The notes beneath the pieces were generated by a model. The model did not search any database. It saw nothing but the letters and a program-made list of their open reading frames with translations, and was not told where the DNA came from. 64,000 bases of DNA. Source: CAIWTU01 sp035686205. Lineage in GTDB: Bacteria > Desulfobacterota > Desulfuromonadia > Geobacterales > Geobacteraceae. The stretch's first letter is position 1, and each line of letters starts with the position of its first letter. The translations under genes were made by a program, and so were the position numbers. This document shows positions 1 through 8,741 of the stretch, in pieces. The stretch covers positions 13,642-77,641 of the forward strand of contig DASRZQ010000043.1 of NCBI GenBank assembly GCA_035686205.1, read 5' to 3'.

Positions 1-83
1 TTAACGAAATTGATACGCTTATCCCAACGGCTTTGTTGGTTGACTATGGAAAATTCAACTGGAAGGAATGGTTGGATAGATTT
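1..83. other. Short intergenic start of window
   Basis: These bases lie downstream of purN. I see no credible coding frame, terminator or repeat here. The neighbouring gene on this side is outside the window. Confidence 0.5.
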
Positions 84-749
84 TCAGACAAGCTTCGCTG
101 ACGGGTTTTCCAGGAAGCTGCCCTCCGGGTCCGCGGGCGGCTTTATGATCACTTTCCTGCCTTCCAGGGAAAGCCTTCCTTCAGCAAACAGCTGGATGGC
201 TCGCGGGTATATCTTGTGCTCCTCAGTAAGAATCCTTTTTGACAAAGACTCCTCGGTGTCGGTTTCGTATACCGGAACTGCGGCCTGGATGATGATGGGA
301 CCGCTATCGGTGCCGATGTCTACGAAATGTACGGTGCAGCCGGTTATTTTCACTCCGTAGTGCAATGCCTGCCTCTGTGCTTTTGACCCGGGAAAGGCAG
401 GAAGCAGCGCGGGATGAATGTTCATTACCGCCTGGGGAAAGGCGTCCAGCAGCACGGGAGAAATAATCCTGTTGAAGCCTGCGAGGGCGACCATCCGGAT
501 GCCGTATCCGAGAAACGTTTCCGCCACGCCCGCGTCAAAGGACTCCCTTGTCGGGAATCGTCGATGATCGGTATATACCGCGGGAATGCGGTGCTTTCTT
601 GCTCTTTCCAGGGCAAACGCCTCCGCGTTGTTGCTGATCACGCAGGCTACCGTTGCATCAAGTTTTCCCTTTTCCGCATGGTCAATAATTGACTGAAGAT
701 TTGAACCGTTTCCCGAAACGAGTACACCTATTTTTAACGGACCAGACAT
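84..749 (-). CDS. purN: Phosphoribosylglycinamide formyltransferase
   Basis: Transfers a formyl group from 10-formyltetrahydrofolate to glycinamide ribonucleotide, the third step of purine synthesis, in the cytosol. The 221-residue protein has the N-terminal phosphate-binding loop SGNGSN (12-17) and the signature NIHPALLPAFPG, with the expected catalytic residues N110, H112 and D148. Length is normal for the folate-dependent enzyme. The common AGYMR segment reads AGFNR (90-94), a small variation. The ATG is preceded by AGGTGA. It lies 30 bases downstream of purM on the same strand, so the two form a purM-purN operon. Confidence 0.96.
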   Translation of the reverse strand: MSGPLKIGVLVSGNGSNLQSIIDHAEKGKLDATVACVISNNAEAFALERARKHRIPAVYTDHRRFPTRESFDAGVAETFLGYGIRMVALAGFNRIISPVLLDAFPQAVMNIHPALLPAFPGSKAQRQALHYGVKITGCTVHFVDIGTDSGPIIIQAAVPVYETDTEESLSKRILTEEHKIYPRAIQLFAEGRLSLEGRKVIIKPPADPEGSFLENPSAKLV

Positions 750-779
750 CGAGTCACCTGAATATCGACAAATTACCCA

Positions 780-1826
780 TCAAACAAGTTCGACAATTTC
801 ATTGCCGACATCACATTTCCCGATTTCACCAATGACGAATGCCCGTTCGTTGAGCCCGGAAAGGCGAATCAGCACTTCCTCGGCTTCATTTTCCGGAACG
901 GCCAGCACCATTCCGATCCCGCAGTTGAAGGTGCGGTACATTTCGGTTTCATCAATATTCCCGGCAATCTGGATTATGCGGAAAATATCATTCATCATCC
1001 AGGAACTTTTGTTAATTACCGCCTTGCAGCCGTTGGGCAGAACTCTCGGTACGTTTTCCAGGAGACCGCCACCTGTTATATGGGCGATTCCGTTTATGCT
1101 GAAATCACGTAAAAGGTTAAGAATGGTTTTTACATAAATCCTGGTGGGAGTCAGCAATTCATCGGCAACGGTCCTCCCGAGCCCCGGTATTTCGTCCCGT
1201 ACTCCAAGTCCGAGCTTGTCGAAGATCACCTTGCGGGCCAGCGAGTAGCCGTTGCTGTGCAGGCCGCTGGACGCTATGCCGATAAGTTTGTTGCCCACTG
1301 TTATGGATGAACCGTCAATCATCCCGTCACGTTCTACTACTCCGACGGCGAACCCCGCAAGATCATATTCGCCGGAAGAATAGAAACCGGGCATCTCCGC
1401 CGTTTCGCCGCCGATCAGCGCGCAGCCGGACAAGGAACAGCCTTCGGCGATCCCCTTGACTACCTCTGCTCCCTTTTCCGGGTCGAGTTTGGCTGTGGCG
1501 AAATAATCCAGGAAAAAAAGAGGCTCCGCCCCCTGGACGACTATGTCGTTTACGCACATTGCGACGAGATCAAGGCCTATCGTATCGTGTCTGTCGGCAA
1601 GGAACGCAATTTTAAGCTTGGTGCCCACGCCGTCGGTGCCCGCGACGAGAACCGGGTTTTTGTATTTGTTGGTATTAAGCGAAAACAATCCGCCAAAGCC
1701 GCCGATATCGGCGATGACTTCCGGCCTGTAGGTAGCCTTTACAAGGGGCTTGATCATTTTTACAAACCGGTTGCCGGATTCGATGTCAACACCAGCGTCT
1801 TTATAAGTGATACCTTCACTGCTCAA
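780..1826 (-). CDS. purM: Phosphoribosylformylglycinamidine cyclo-ligase (AIR synthetase)
   Basis: Closes the imidazole ring to give aminoimidazole ribonucleotide, using ATP, in purine synthesis. The 348-residue product shows family landmarks in order: GGFGGLFSL near the N-terminus, GTDGVGTKLK, the NDIVVQGAEPLFFLDYF segment and GGETAEMPGFY. Length matches the family. The start appears to be TTG, set by an AAGGGAGG ribosome site eight or so bases upstream; no in-frame ATG lies nearby. purN follows. The 209-base gap to rimI on the other side is divergent and must hold the promoters for both directions. Confidence 0.96.
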   Translation of the reverse strand: MSSEGITYKDAGVDIESGNRFVKMIKPLVKATYRPEVIADIGGFGGLFSLNTNKYKNPVLVAGTDGVGTKLKIAFLADRHDTIGLDLVAMCVNDIVVQGAEPLFFLDYFATAKLDPEKGAEVVKGIAEGCSLSGCALIGGETAEMPGFYSSGEYDLAGFAVGVVERDGMIDGSSITVGNKLIGIASSGLHSNGYSLARKVIFDKLGLGVRDEIPGLGRTVADELLTPTRIYVKTILNLLRDFSINGIAHITGGGLLENVPRVLPNGCKAVINKSSWMMNDIFRIIQIAGNIDETEMYRTFNCGIGMVLAVPENEAEEVLIRLSGLNERAFVIGEIGKCDVGNEIVELV

Positions 1827-2035
1827 CTCTTGTTCCTCCCTTAAAAGTGAAATAAAATACTTAAACCATTATCGGTGAAAAGTCAAATGAAACTGTCCGC
1901 CAAATCGGACTCGAAATAAAGCCAATTACTCATTTTATCATTGCAAGTGGAATGAGTTTGCCGTAGTCTTTCAATCAGTATAGCTCCACTTCGGCTTATG
2001 TCACGTCATTAAATATTTTTAAATTAATAATAGGT

Positions 2036-2521
2036 ATGGGAAGAACATTTGACGAAATAATGATACGTCCTATGACCGAAGATGACCTTGATGAAGTCCT
2101 CGTAATAGAAAACGCTTCATTTCCATCGCCCTGGAGCAGGACACTGTTTGTTTCCGAACTGAACTCTCCCCATTCATTTCCGATGGTAGCGGTGGATTCA
2201 GGAGAAGCGGTTGTCGGGTTTATCTGTCCGATGCTTGTTGTTGATGAAGGACATATCCTCGATGTGGCTGTCGCCCCGGTTTTCAGGGAGATGGGAGTCG
2301 GAAGGCTCCTTGTGGAAAAGGTGCTTGACGAATGCCGGATGCAAGGCGCTGAATTTGTTTCGCTTGAAGTCCGTGTTTCAAATTTGAAGGCGATTTCACT
2401 ATACCGGCAGCTCGGATTCATCATAACCGGACGCCGGAAGAGATATTATGAAAACGGTGAAGATGCGTTGCTGATGGAATATGTCTTCAGCAAAGACAAG
2501 GGGTTTGACGATGCAGTTTAG
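2036..2521 (+). CDS. rimI: Ribosomal protein S18 alanine N-acetyltransferase
   Basis: A GNAT acetyltransferase of the RimI type, which acetylates the N-terminal alanine of ribosomal protein S18. The 161-residue protein covers one GNAT domain, with the acetyl-CoA loop around FREMGVGRLL and the RimI-typical stretch LEVRVSNLKAISLYRQLGF after it (shown here only by name, about residues 103-121). The family usually begins at the second ATG at 2060 (MIRPMTEDDL), so the true start may be there; neither start has a strong ribosome site. It overlaps pyrK by 11 bases, so it is translationally linked to the pyrimidine genes. Which substrate it uses cannot be told from sequence. Confidence 0.85.
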   Translation: MGRTFDEIMIRPMTEDDLDEVLVIENASFPSPWSRTLFVSELNSPHSFPMVAVDSGEAVVGFICPMLVVDEGHILDVAVAPVFREMGVGRLLVEKVLDECRMQGAEFVSLEVRVSNLKAISLYRQLGFIITGRRKRYYENGEDALLMEYVFSKDKGFDDAV

Positions 2522-3326
2522 GTCAATGATAATTTTTAACGAAGAGGTTTCCCCCGGATATTACAGGATTCGCCTGACTGCGCCGCGTGAGATTCTAAAA
2601 TCAAATCCGGGCCAGTTCGTCATGGTGCGGGTATTTGACGGAATCGATCCGCTGTTGCGCCGACCGTTCGGTATTTATGACGTGGGTAGTTTCGACCCGG
2701 GCTATGAGGCTGCCCCGAAGCAGCATTACTTTGAAATCCTTTACAAGGTGGTCGGAAAAGGAACCGGTATCCTTCAATCCCTCCACCAGAATGATCTGCT
2801 TGACGTGCTCGGGCCGCTCGGCAACGGCTTCGAGCCGGAGGGACCGGAGTCTGAGAAGATTCTTGTCGGCGGGGGCTTCGGCCTGGCGCCCCTGTATTAC
2901 CTGGCCAGGCATCTGGTCCCAAAACACAGGGTAAAAGTGTTTATCGGCGGCCGAAAAAAGGAAGACATCCTCTGCGTAACGGAATTCGAGCAGCTGGGAA
3001 TAGATGCGTACGTGGCCACTGATGACGGCACTCTAGGCACAATGGGCCTGGTTACGGAGGTTCTGGAACGACACCTGATGAAAAACGACAACCGCCGGTC
3101 GATCTTTGCCTGCGGTCCCGGCCCGATGCTCAGGGCAACGGCGGCCATGGCGGCTCGGCGAAACATACTCTGCCAGGTTTCACTGGAGTCGAACATGGCC
3201 TGCGGGATGGGCGCTTGTCTCGGCTGCGTGACAAAGGGGAGCGGGCACACGGAAGAAACACCGGACTATCGCTGCGTCTGCAAGGACGGGCCGGTATTCG
3301 ACTCGCGGGAAATTCTCTGGGACTAG
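2511..3326 (+). CDS. pyrK: Dihydroorotate dehydrogenase B, electron-transfer subunit
   Basis: The FAD and [2Fe-2S] subunit that passes electrons from PyrD to NAD in class 1B dihydroorotate dehydrogenase. The 271-residue protein has a ferredoxin-reductase-like fold: a flavin-binding RRPFGIYDV segment, a pyridine-nucleotide loop at VGGGFGLAPL, and a C-terminal cysteine cluster in CGMGACLGC plus a further CVC pair, the PyrK iron-sulfur site. I chose the ATG at 2511 because AAGGGG stands just upstream and it matches the family start; an upstream in-frame ATG at 2481 lies inside rimI. It sits between rimI and pyrD. Confidence 0.94.
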   Translation: MQFRSMIIFNEEVSPGYYRIRLTAPREILKSNPGQFVMVRVFDGIDPLLRRPFGIYDVGSFDPGYEAAPKQHYFEILYKVVGKGTGILQSLHQNDLLDVLGPLGNGFEPEGPESEKILVGGGFGLAPLYYLARHLVPKHRVKVFIGGRKKEDILCVTEFEQLGIDAYVATDDGTLGTMGLVTEVLERHLMKNDNRRSIFACGPGPMLRATAAMAARRNILCQVSLESNMACGMGACLGCVTKGSGHTEETPDYRCVCKDGPVFDSREILWD

Positions 3327-3340
3327 GAATGCGAGATAAT

Positions 3341-4258
3341 ATGAAAAAACCTGATCTTTCTGTGGAAATAGCCGGAATTAAAATGCGCAACCCGATAATG
3401 ACCGCTTCGGGGACATTCGGCTATGGAGAAGAGTATTCGAAGTACTTGAATCTTGAACGCATCGGCGCCATAGTCACAAAGGGACTTTCGCTCAAACCGA
3501 AGGCAGGCAACCCGATGCCCCGTATTGTGGAAACCCCCGGCGGCATGCTGAATGCCATAGGGCTGCAGAATGTGGGAATCGAAGCCTTTATCGAGTCGAA
3601 ACTGCCTTTTCTGCGAACCGTCGACACACCGGTCATTGTCAATTTTTTCGGCAATACGGAAGATGAATACGCTGAAATGGCGGAAAGGCTGGACGCGATA
3701 CCCGAGGTCGCGGCGATGGAGATGAATATTTCCTGTCCAAATGTCAGGCACGGCGGGATCGCCTTCGGTGTCGATCCGATAGCTGCGCATTCGGTGGTCA
3801 AGGCAGTGCGGGGATCTACCATCAAGCCGTTGATCGTGAAACTCTCGCCAAATGTCACTGATATAGTTGAAATGGCTCATGCCTGCGCCGAAGCTGAAGC
3901 TGACGCGCTTTCGCTCATTAACACCCTGACGGGAATGGCCATTGATCTGCAAAAGCGCAGGCCAGTCCTTGCCAACGTGACGGGAGGATTTTCAGGCCCC
4001 GCCCTGAAACCCATTGCCCTGAGAATGGTATGGCAGGTGGCTGGGGCGGTGGATATTCCGATCATCGGGATAGGCGGAATCACAAAGGCCTCGGACGTCC
4101 TGGAGTTCATGCTGGCGGGTGCCGCGGCCGTGCAGGTCGGCACCGCGAATTTCATCACACCCGGCATTGCTGAAAAGATTGCGTCGGATATGGAACGCTA
4201 CCTCGTTGAAAACCGTATCGCGGACGTAAAGGAGCTGATTGGCGCGCTTGAAGTATAA
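3341..4258 (+). CDS. pyrD: Dihydroorotate dehydrogenase B, catalytic subunit
   Basis: Oxidises dihydroorotate to orotate in pyrimidine synthesis; FMN enzyme of class 1B, cytosolic, working with PyrK. The 305-residue product has the N-terminal MTASGTFGYG, the class 1 active-site cysteine in NISCPNV, and FMN phosphate-binding glycines in GIGGITKASD and the AAAVQVGTANF segment. An alternative ATG is at 3329; a longer frame back to 3215 would run deep into pyrK and is not credible. It begins a few bases after the pyrK stop, as expected for a coupled pair. A likely terminator follows at 4271. Confidence 0.95.
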   Translation: MKKPDLSVEIAGIKMRNPIMTASGTFGYGEEYSKYLNLERIGAIVTKGLSLKPKAGNPMPRIVETPGGMLNAIGLQNVGIEAFIESKLPFLRTVDTPVIVNFFGNTEDEYAEMAERLDAIPEVAAMEMNISCPNVRHGGIAFGVDPIAAHSVVKAVRGSTIKPLIVKLSPNVTDIVEMAHACAEAEADALSLINTLTGMAIDLQKRRPVLANVTGGFSGPALKPIALRMVWQVAGAVDIPIIGIGGITKASDVLEFMLAGAAAVQVGTANFITPGIAEKIASDMERYLVENRIADVKELIGALEV

Positions 4259-4270
4259 ATATTTCCCGGC

Positions 4271-4300
4271 AAAGGGCGATCCGTGTTCCAGCCCTTTTTT
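4271..4300 (+). terminator. Probable rho-independent terminator after pyrD
   Basis: AAAGGGC pairs with GCCCTTT across a 13-base loop and ends in six T. The loop is long, so the hairpin is only moderately strong. It separates pyrD from the convergent kinase gene. Confidence 0.5.
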
Positions 4301-4943
4301 ATGGGGATGAATTCTTCCTCGTCTTTTCCGCAAGGCTCATGATCATTTCCGTTGCCTTGTCGAATCCGGTTTTTGCGGTATTGATGCACAGGTGGTAATT
4401 CCTGGCATCGGTCCAGTCCGCGCCGGTCATGACTTTCACGAATTTCGCGCGTTGCTGGTCCGCGTCGTCAACAATCTCGGCGGCCTGCAAGGCATCATCG
4501 ATGGAATACAACTCCATTACGCGCCTGATCCGGATTTCGCTGGGAGCGTGGAGAAGGACGCTTGCCAGATTAGGCTTGTCTCTAAGAACGTAAAACCCGG
4601 CGCGTCCGACAAGCACCGCGCTGCAATTCTCTGTAAGCTTCCTTATGATAGTCGACTCGGCGAAAAACAGTTCCCCGTCCGGTATCGGACGCAGTGGCGG
4701 GGGGACATACCCGGCCTCGGGCACACCGTAACAGAAAGCCCGCGCAACCCGTTCCCAGAAACTGGAGAGTCTTTCTTCCCTTTCGGAAAGAATGTTTTCG
4801 CTTTCATGGAGCAGTTCGGCGGCCTGATGAAGTATTTCCCGGTCTATGTACTTGACTCCGAGCCTGTCGGCCACCTGCCTGCCGATCAGCGATCCGCCGC
4901 TGCCGAGCTGTCTCGAAATAGCAATGATTACGTTCTGGTGCAT
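4299..4943 (-). CDS. Cytidylate kinase-like protein (Cytidylate_kin2 type)
   Basis: A 214-residue P-loop kinase of the cytidylate-kinase-like (AAK) family. The P-loop is degenerate in the family manner: ISRQLGSGGSLIG near the N-terminus, followed by the acidic DREIL segment. LVGRAGFYVLRDKPN and the arginine-rich IRIRRVMELY segment complete the nucleotide-binding core. Members are common in anaerobes, but their true substrate is mostly untested; classical Cmk has a different domain insertion. It is transcribed alone, convergent to pyrD. I am sure of the family, not of the substrate. Confidence 0.8.
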   Translation of the reverse strand: MHQNVIIAISRQLGSGGSLIGRQVADRLGVKYIDREILHQAAELLHESENILSEREERLSSFWERVARAFCYGVPEAGYVPPPLRPIPDGELFFAESTIIRKLTENCSAVLVGRAGFYVLRDKPNLASVLLHAPSEIRIRRVMELYSIDDALQAAEIVDDADQQRAKFVKVMTGADWTDARNYHLCINTAKTGFDKATEMIMSLAEKTRKNSSP

Positions 4944-5199
4944 TTAAGACTCCCGGAAAGATTGGGTCTGTCGGTATTCATGCGTGCAGTCTTTAATTAT
5001 TGTATCATCACATCAAGAAAATTCACTTTTATGACCTGAGTACATCATTATTACGATTATTTCGTATAAAAAACGCAGGTTCTGGTAAAATATAAGGTCC
5101 TTTTAAAACAGCGATCAAAAAGTCAGAGCGACCGGAATAGATTGCGGAACGCGTATGAGCACGGATTCTGTTTCTGCGGGAGATCAACGGGGGCATTTG

Positions 5200-5592
5200 A
5201 TGGTCATTGATTACATGTCTAAATTAAATGACAGTTTGTATAATGGGATTGGAATAAAAAATACGGTTTATGTTTCAATCTTATTTTTTTGTTTTTTTTG
5301 CTTATCAGGTTGCGTAACGGAAACCACGTCCGGAACGTTCCCGGATCAGAATATTATCGAAGAAAAAGCGGTTGCCAATAATCAGCGTGAGAAGATTGCG
5401 GAAGAAAAAGAGATTATGGAGCTGATTACAATTTTGCGGAACGATCCGGAAATGCAGGCGGTCCTGAACGACCCTGCTGCTATGAATGCGGTTATATTCA
5501 TGGATATGAATTTCATCGAAAATGATCCCCGGATGAAGAAGCTTCGCAACAACCCCCGTATGCGGGAGATTTTGAAAAAGCTGGGAAAATAA
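5200..5592 (+). CDS. Small lipoprotein with NDP-repeat (STI1-like) tail
   Basis: A 130-residue protein with a hydrophobic export signal ending in the lipobox LSGC, so it is probably anchored to a membrane by lipid. After a charged, helix-prone stretch comes a tail with repeated Asn-Asp-Pro spacing: RNDPEMQ, LNDPAAM, ENDPRMK and RNNPRMR, about 10-18 residues apart. This spacing resembles STI1/DP-type helical repeats of chaperone cofactors, but that is only a pattern likeness. I chose ATG 5200 because a GGGGG run lies upstream; 5155 and 5215 are alternatives. It appears to be a single gene. Function unknown. Confidence 0.72.
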   Translation: MVIDYMSKLNDSLYNGIGIKNTVYVSILFFCFFCLSGCVTETTSGTFPDQNIIEEKAVANNQREKIAEEKEIMELITILRNDPEMQAVLNDPAAMNAVIFMDMNFIENDPRMKKLRNNPRMREILKKLGK

Positions 5593-5858
5593 CTGGTTGG
5601 AACCGCCTGGGCACCGGGTCTGGAGGGGATTTGGGGAAAGGCCTTTATACTTTTGCATGTTGGGAGGTTGGATGAATACGAATAGTTATTAATGATTAAT
5701 TGTCATTCCGGTTTTGTCATGGTATAAGCATAGGCGGAAAGTCATAATTAAAAAACAGACAATTACGGCTGGCATGTATGGGCGGCCGAAAGCGTCAAAG
5801 GGGCGCAGGTTTTATCGACATTAAAGGTGCTAACGAAATGTGCGGAAAGGGCAATCTC

Positions 5859-6110
5859 ATGAAAAATACGGTTCTGATTACTTGTACGGCATTTTTATTT
5901 CTTGCGGGATGCAACTCTTCCGGCCAGCAAAGCGAAGGAAAATATCAGGGCCGCCCCGAGACAAAGAAGCTTGAAGCTGCTTCAGCCGCGGGATATGACG
6001 GAAAAGCCATAAGAAAAAACGTCGATAATACGCTCAACAAAAATGACGAACACAACGAGGCTATCGACAAGACCTTTAAGAATACCAACGAAGATCAGCC
6101 GAAAGAGTAG
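5859..6110 (+). CDS. Small lipoprotein, unknown function
   Basis: An 83-residue protein with a short basic start, a hydrophobic helix and a clear lipobox LAGC near residue 19; the mature chain is hydrophilic, rich in Lys, Asn, Asp and Glu, with no cysteine after the lipid-bearing one. I chose the ATG at 5859, behind GGAAAGGG, because it places the basic residues directly before the hydrophobic core; a longer frame exists from 5778. No family recognised. A strong terminator follows about 80 bases downstream. Confidence 0.7.
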   Translation: MKNTVLITCTAFLFLAGCNSSGQQSEGKYQGRPETKKLEAASAAGYDGKAIRKNVDNTLNKNDEHNEAIDKTFKNTNEDQPKE

Positions 6111-6187
6111 AGCGGACATACATGTTTCACGGAATGTCTTGCGGGTAATAGTTATTCAATTTGCTTATGATTTAAAAGTGCATTATG

Positions 6188-6218
6188 AAAAGGGCCTCCA
6201 ATACGAGGCCCTTTTTTT
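6188..6218 (+). terminator. Rho-independent terminator
   Basis: A ten-base stem (AAAGGGCCTC paired with GAGGCCCTTT) closes a six-base loop and is followed by a run of T. An A-rich upstream side means it could also serve the opposite-strand small gene that ends at 6238. Confidence 0.85.
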
Positions 6219-6237
6219 GCAGGTTAAATATCAGCCC

Positions 6238-6414
6238 TTATCGGCTGCCCATTGAGGATTGGCCGGAAAGCGAGACCGGTTCACAGAGATAAGATGAGTC
6301 ATGGGATTTGGCGCCGCATTTAGCGCAGCTGAAACGCGATTCGACCGACATGGACCTTGCCTGTTTCACATTGGAGACCTCGCATATCTTCTTATGTGAT
6401 TTTTTACCAAACAT
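6238..6414 (-). CDS. 58-residue zinc-ribbon-like protein
   Basis: A small gene below the usual length cut-off. The 58-residue product starts MFGKKSHKK and carries cysteines at 11, 30, 33 and 44, with CAKCG in the centre and a second cysteine after SYL, the layout of a small metal-binding ribbon. A good ribosome site (GGGGGAA, preceded by GAGGGAAG) lies a few bases before the ATG, and a sigma-70-like promoter lies 50-77 bases upstream, both supporting a real gene. It converges on the lipoprotein gene with a terminator between them. The family is unknown to me; zinc binding is an inference from the cysteines. Confidence 0.7.
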   Translation of the reverse strand: MFGKKSHKKICEVSNVKQARSMSVESRFSCAKCGAKSHDSSYLCEPVSLSGQSSMGSR

Positions 6415-6463
6415 AACATATTCCCCCTTCCCTCGGGAAGTAGGTACGACTTGCCTTTTCCTT

Positions 6464-6491
6464 ATCTTACAACTAAGTAAATGAAAGTCAA
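6464..6491 (-). promoter_or_regulatory. Sigma-70-like promoter of the small ribbon gene
   Basis: On the minus strand TTGACT and TAAGAT are 16 bases apart, matching 5 of 6 and 4-5 of 6 consensus bases. The start codon at 6414 is about 45 bases downstream. Confidence 0.6.
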
Positions 6492-6553
6492 TATCAAAAA
6501 CAATTCCGCGAACCGGAGCCGTGTAACAAGCGGTGCCTATAAAATGACGGGTC

Positions 6554-7966
6554 CTATCCGGTTATTTCCCTGATGGAAGCTTCAATGCAGTCCATCAGGA
6601 TATTCAGCTCTTCAATGGTTATGGAAAGCGGCGGGAATATGACAATGACATTGCCGAGCGGACGCAGGAAAACACCGCGTTTAGCCGCTTCGAGGCATAC
6701 CTTGACGCCAATTCTGTCTTCCCAGGGGAAAGGCTCTTTAGTATCCTTGTCTTTTACCAGCTCGATTCCGCCGATCATTCCGGCCTGACGCACATTGCCG
6801 ACATGTTTCATGTGCGAAATGACATCCAGCCGTTCTTTTATATAGGTGATTCCGGCAGGGAGCTTTTCCAGAAGGCGTTCCTTTTCGAACAGGTCGAGAC
6901 TGGCGAGTGCGGCGGCGCAGGCTATCGGGTTGCCAGTGAAAGTATGGCCGTGGAAAAAAGTTTTGAGTTCGGAGTAATCGCCGAGAAAGGCACTGTAAAC
7001 CTCTTTGGTGGTCATGGTGACCGCCATCGGCAGATATCCCGCGGTGAGCCCTTTCGAAAGTGCCATGATGTCGGGCGTGACGCCTTCCCCGGCGCAGGCG
7101 AACATGCTGCCGGTTCTGCCGAAGCCTACGGCGACTTCATCGGCAATCATCAATATGCCGTACCTGTCGCAAAGCTCTCGAACCCCGCGGACGAAACCGG
7201 GAGGCTGGACGATAATACCCCCGGCGGCCTGGACTACAGGTTCGATGACGAGACCGGCTGTCTCGTGGGCATGCTCCGACATCAGTTTTTCCAGTTCCCG
7301 GAGGCAGAGATAACCGCATGTTTCATGATTGCCGTTCCCTCCGAGTTCACACCTGTAACAATATGGCGACGGCGCATGGATGGTCGGAAAGAGAAGAGGG
7401 CGGAATGCCGCGTGAAAGATATCGATGCCGCCGACGCTCACAGCGCCGATTGTGTCCCCGTGATAGGCGTTCCTGAAGGTTATGAACCTGGTTTTGGAAG
7501 CATTTTTCCCGCCTTTGTGCTGATGATACTGGAAGGCCATTTTGATGCCTATTTCCACGGCGGTGGAGCCGTTATCGGAATAGAAAACCTTGCTGAGACC
7601 CGCTGGGGCAATATCAACCAGTCTTTTGGCAAGTATTGCCGATTTGTCGTTGGCCAGACCGAGGAGCGTGGAATGTTCAAGCCGGTCAATCTGGTTCTTG
7701 ACGGCGGTGTTGATTTCCTCCTTGCAGTGGCCGTGTACATTGGCCCAGATAGAAGCCACACCGTCCAGGTACCTGTTGCCTTCGGTATCGATAAGGTATG
7801 AACCAACTCCCCGCTCAATGACAATCGGCTCATGGGATTCCCATTCCAGCATCTGGGTAAACGGATGCCAAACGTATTTGCGGTCATATTCCCGCAAGGT
7901 GCTTGTATTTAATTCCGACAATTCTGGATACCTCCAATTCGGCAAATTCAATTTCGACAGGGACAA
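6554..7966 (-). CDS. bioA: Adenosylmethionine-8-amino-7-oxononanoate aminotransferase
   Basis: PLP-dependent transaminase that converts 7-keto-8-aminopelargonate to 7,8-diaminopelargonate in biotin synthesis. The 470-residue protein has the BioA start motif WHPFTQM, the substrate segment YLDGVASIWANVHGH, the cofactor-binding DEVAVGFGRTG, and the PLP lysine in LSKGLTAGYLP. It is about 40 residues longer than the E. coli enzyme because of an N-terminal leader before WHPFTQM. It is the last gene of bioB-bioD-bioA; 49 bases separate it from bioD. The amino donor (SAM or lysine) cannot be told by eye. Confidence 0.94.
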   Translation of the reverse strand: MSLSKLNLPNWRYPELSELNTSTLREYDRKYVWHPFTQMLEWESHEPIVIERGVGSYLIDTEGNRYLDGVASIWANVHGHCKEEINTAVKNQIDRLEHSTLLGLANDKSAILAKRLVDIAPAGLSKVFYSDNGSTAVEIGIKMAFQYHQHKGGKNASKTRFITFRNAYHGDTIGAVSVGGIDIFHAAFRPLLFPTIHAPSPYCYRCELGGNGNHETCGYLCLRELEKLMSEHAHETAGLVIEPVVQAAGGIIVQPPGFVRGVRELCDRYGILMIADEVAVGFGRTGSMFACAGEGVTPDIMALSKGLTAGYLPMAVTMTTKEVYSAFLGDYSELKTFFHGHTFTGNPIACAAALASLDLFEKERLLEKLPAGITYIKERLDVISHMKHVGNVRQAGMIGGIELVKDKDTKEPFPWEDRIGVKVCLEAAKRGVFLRPLGNVIVIFPPLSITIEELNILMDCIEASIREITG

Positions 7967-8015
7967 CGGATAATTTCAGATGAATGACGGGCAGGATTTT
8001 TCCGGATTGCCGAGG

Positions 8016-8741
8016 TCAGCGGACTGCAAACGCAAGACTAATGATCTTTTCCGCGGAAGACGCATTCATTTGTCCGATGATGCCTTCCACCTGCATCTTC
8101 TGGTTTTCACTTTCGATATGCGGAAAGACTCCGAGAACCGGAACTCCTGAAAATTCCTCGATCATGCTTGCGGCATAAACCTCGGCGGTTCCGGGATTCT
8201 CGGGATAATTGCCAATGATGATGCCTTTAACTTCGATATCCATCCGCTTTGCACAGAAACATGTCATGAGGGTGTGATTTACGGTTCCCAGGTTTGGCCG
8301 CGCCACGATAATCAACGGAAGATCAAGAACCCGTATCAGGTCGGAAACGAGCCGGTTTTCCGTCAGGGGGACCATCAGGCCGCCCGCCCCCTCCACCAGC
8401 ACGAAATCATTGGCTGCGGTCAAACGCAGGAAAGAATGAAGAATCGCGTCGAACTGAATATTTACCCCGTCAATGGCGGCCGAGACGGAAGGGGCGAGGG
8501 GTTCCCTGAGCAGGTATGGAGCAATGTCGGCATCCGGTGACCGGGTTGCTGATGCCCATTTGAGAAGCTCCGCATCTTCGGAGATCAGTTTTCCGCCAGC
8601 AACCGCGCAGCCGCTTGTAACAGGCTTCATTACGCCCGCCTTAAATCCCCTGTCGCGCAGGAGCTTTGCCAGAACGGCCGTAACGACTGTCTTGCCGACC
8701 CCCGTGTCCGTGCCGGTTATGAAAACCCCTCCAGCCGTCAT
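8016..8741 (-). CDS. bioD: Dethiobiotin synthetase
   Basis: Forms the ureido ring of dethiobiotin from diaminopelargonate, CO2 and ATP. The 241-residue protein opens with the P-loop GTDTGVGKT (10-18) and shows the family's VKPVTSG and VEGAGGLMVPL segments, both at the expected distances. Its start overlaps the bioB stop by four bases, so translation is coupled. No bioF, bioC, bioH or bioW is present in the window, so the early pimelate steps must be encoded elsewhere or biotin precursors salvaged. Confidence 0.95.
   Translation of the reverse strand: MTAGGVFITGTDTGVGKTVVTAVLAKLLRDRGFKAGVMKPVTSGCAVAGGKLISEDAELLKWASATRSPDADIAPYLLREPLAPSVSAAIDGVNIQFDAILHSFLRLTAANDFVLVEGAGGLMVPLTENRLVSDLIRVLDLPLIIVARPNLGTVNHTLMTCFCAKRMDIEVKGIIIGNYPENPGTAEVYAASMIEEFSGVPVLGVFPHIESENQKMQVEGIIGQMNASSAEKIISLAFAVR

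Noticed and set aside
6043..6255. 70-residue frame after the second lipoprotein
   Set aside because: Overlaps the lipoprotein end and runs through the terminator hairpin.
6803..7801. 332-residue open frame on the plus strand
   Set aside because: It lies fully antisense to bioA, which has all family motifs; no ribosome site or family of its own.
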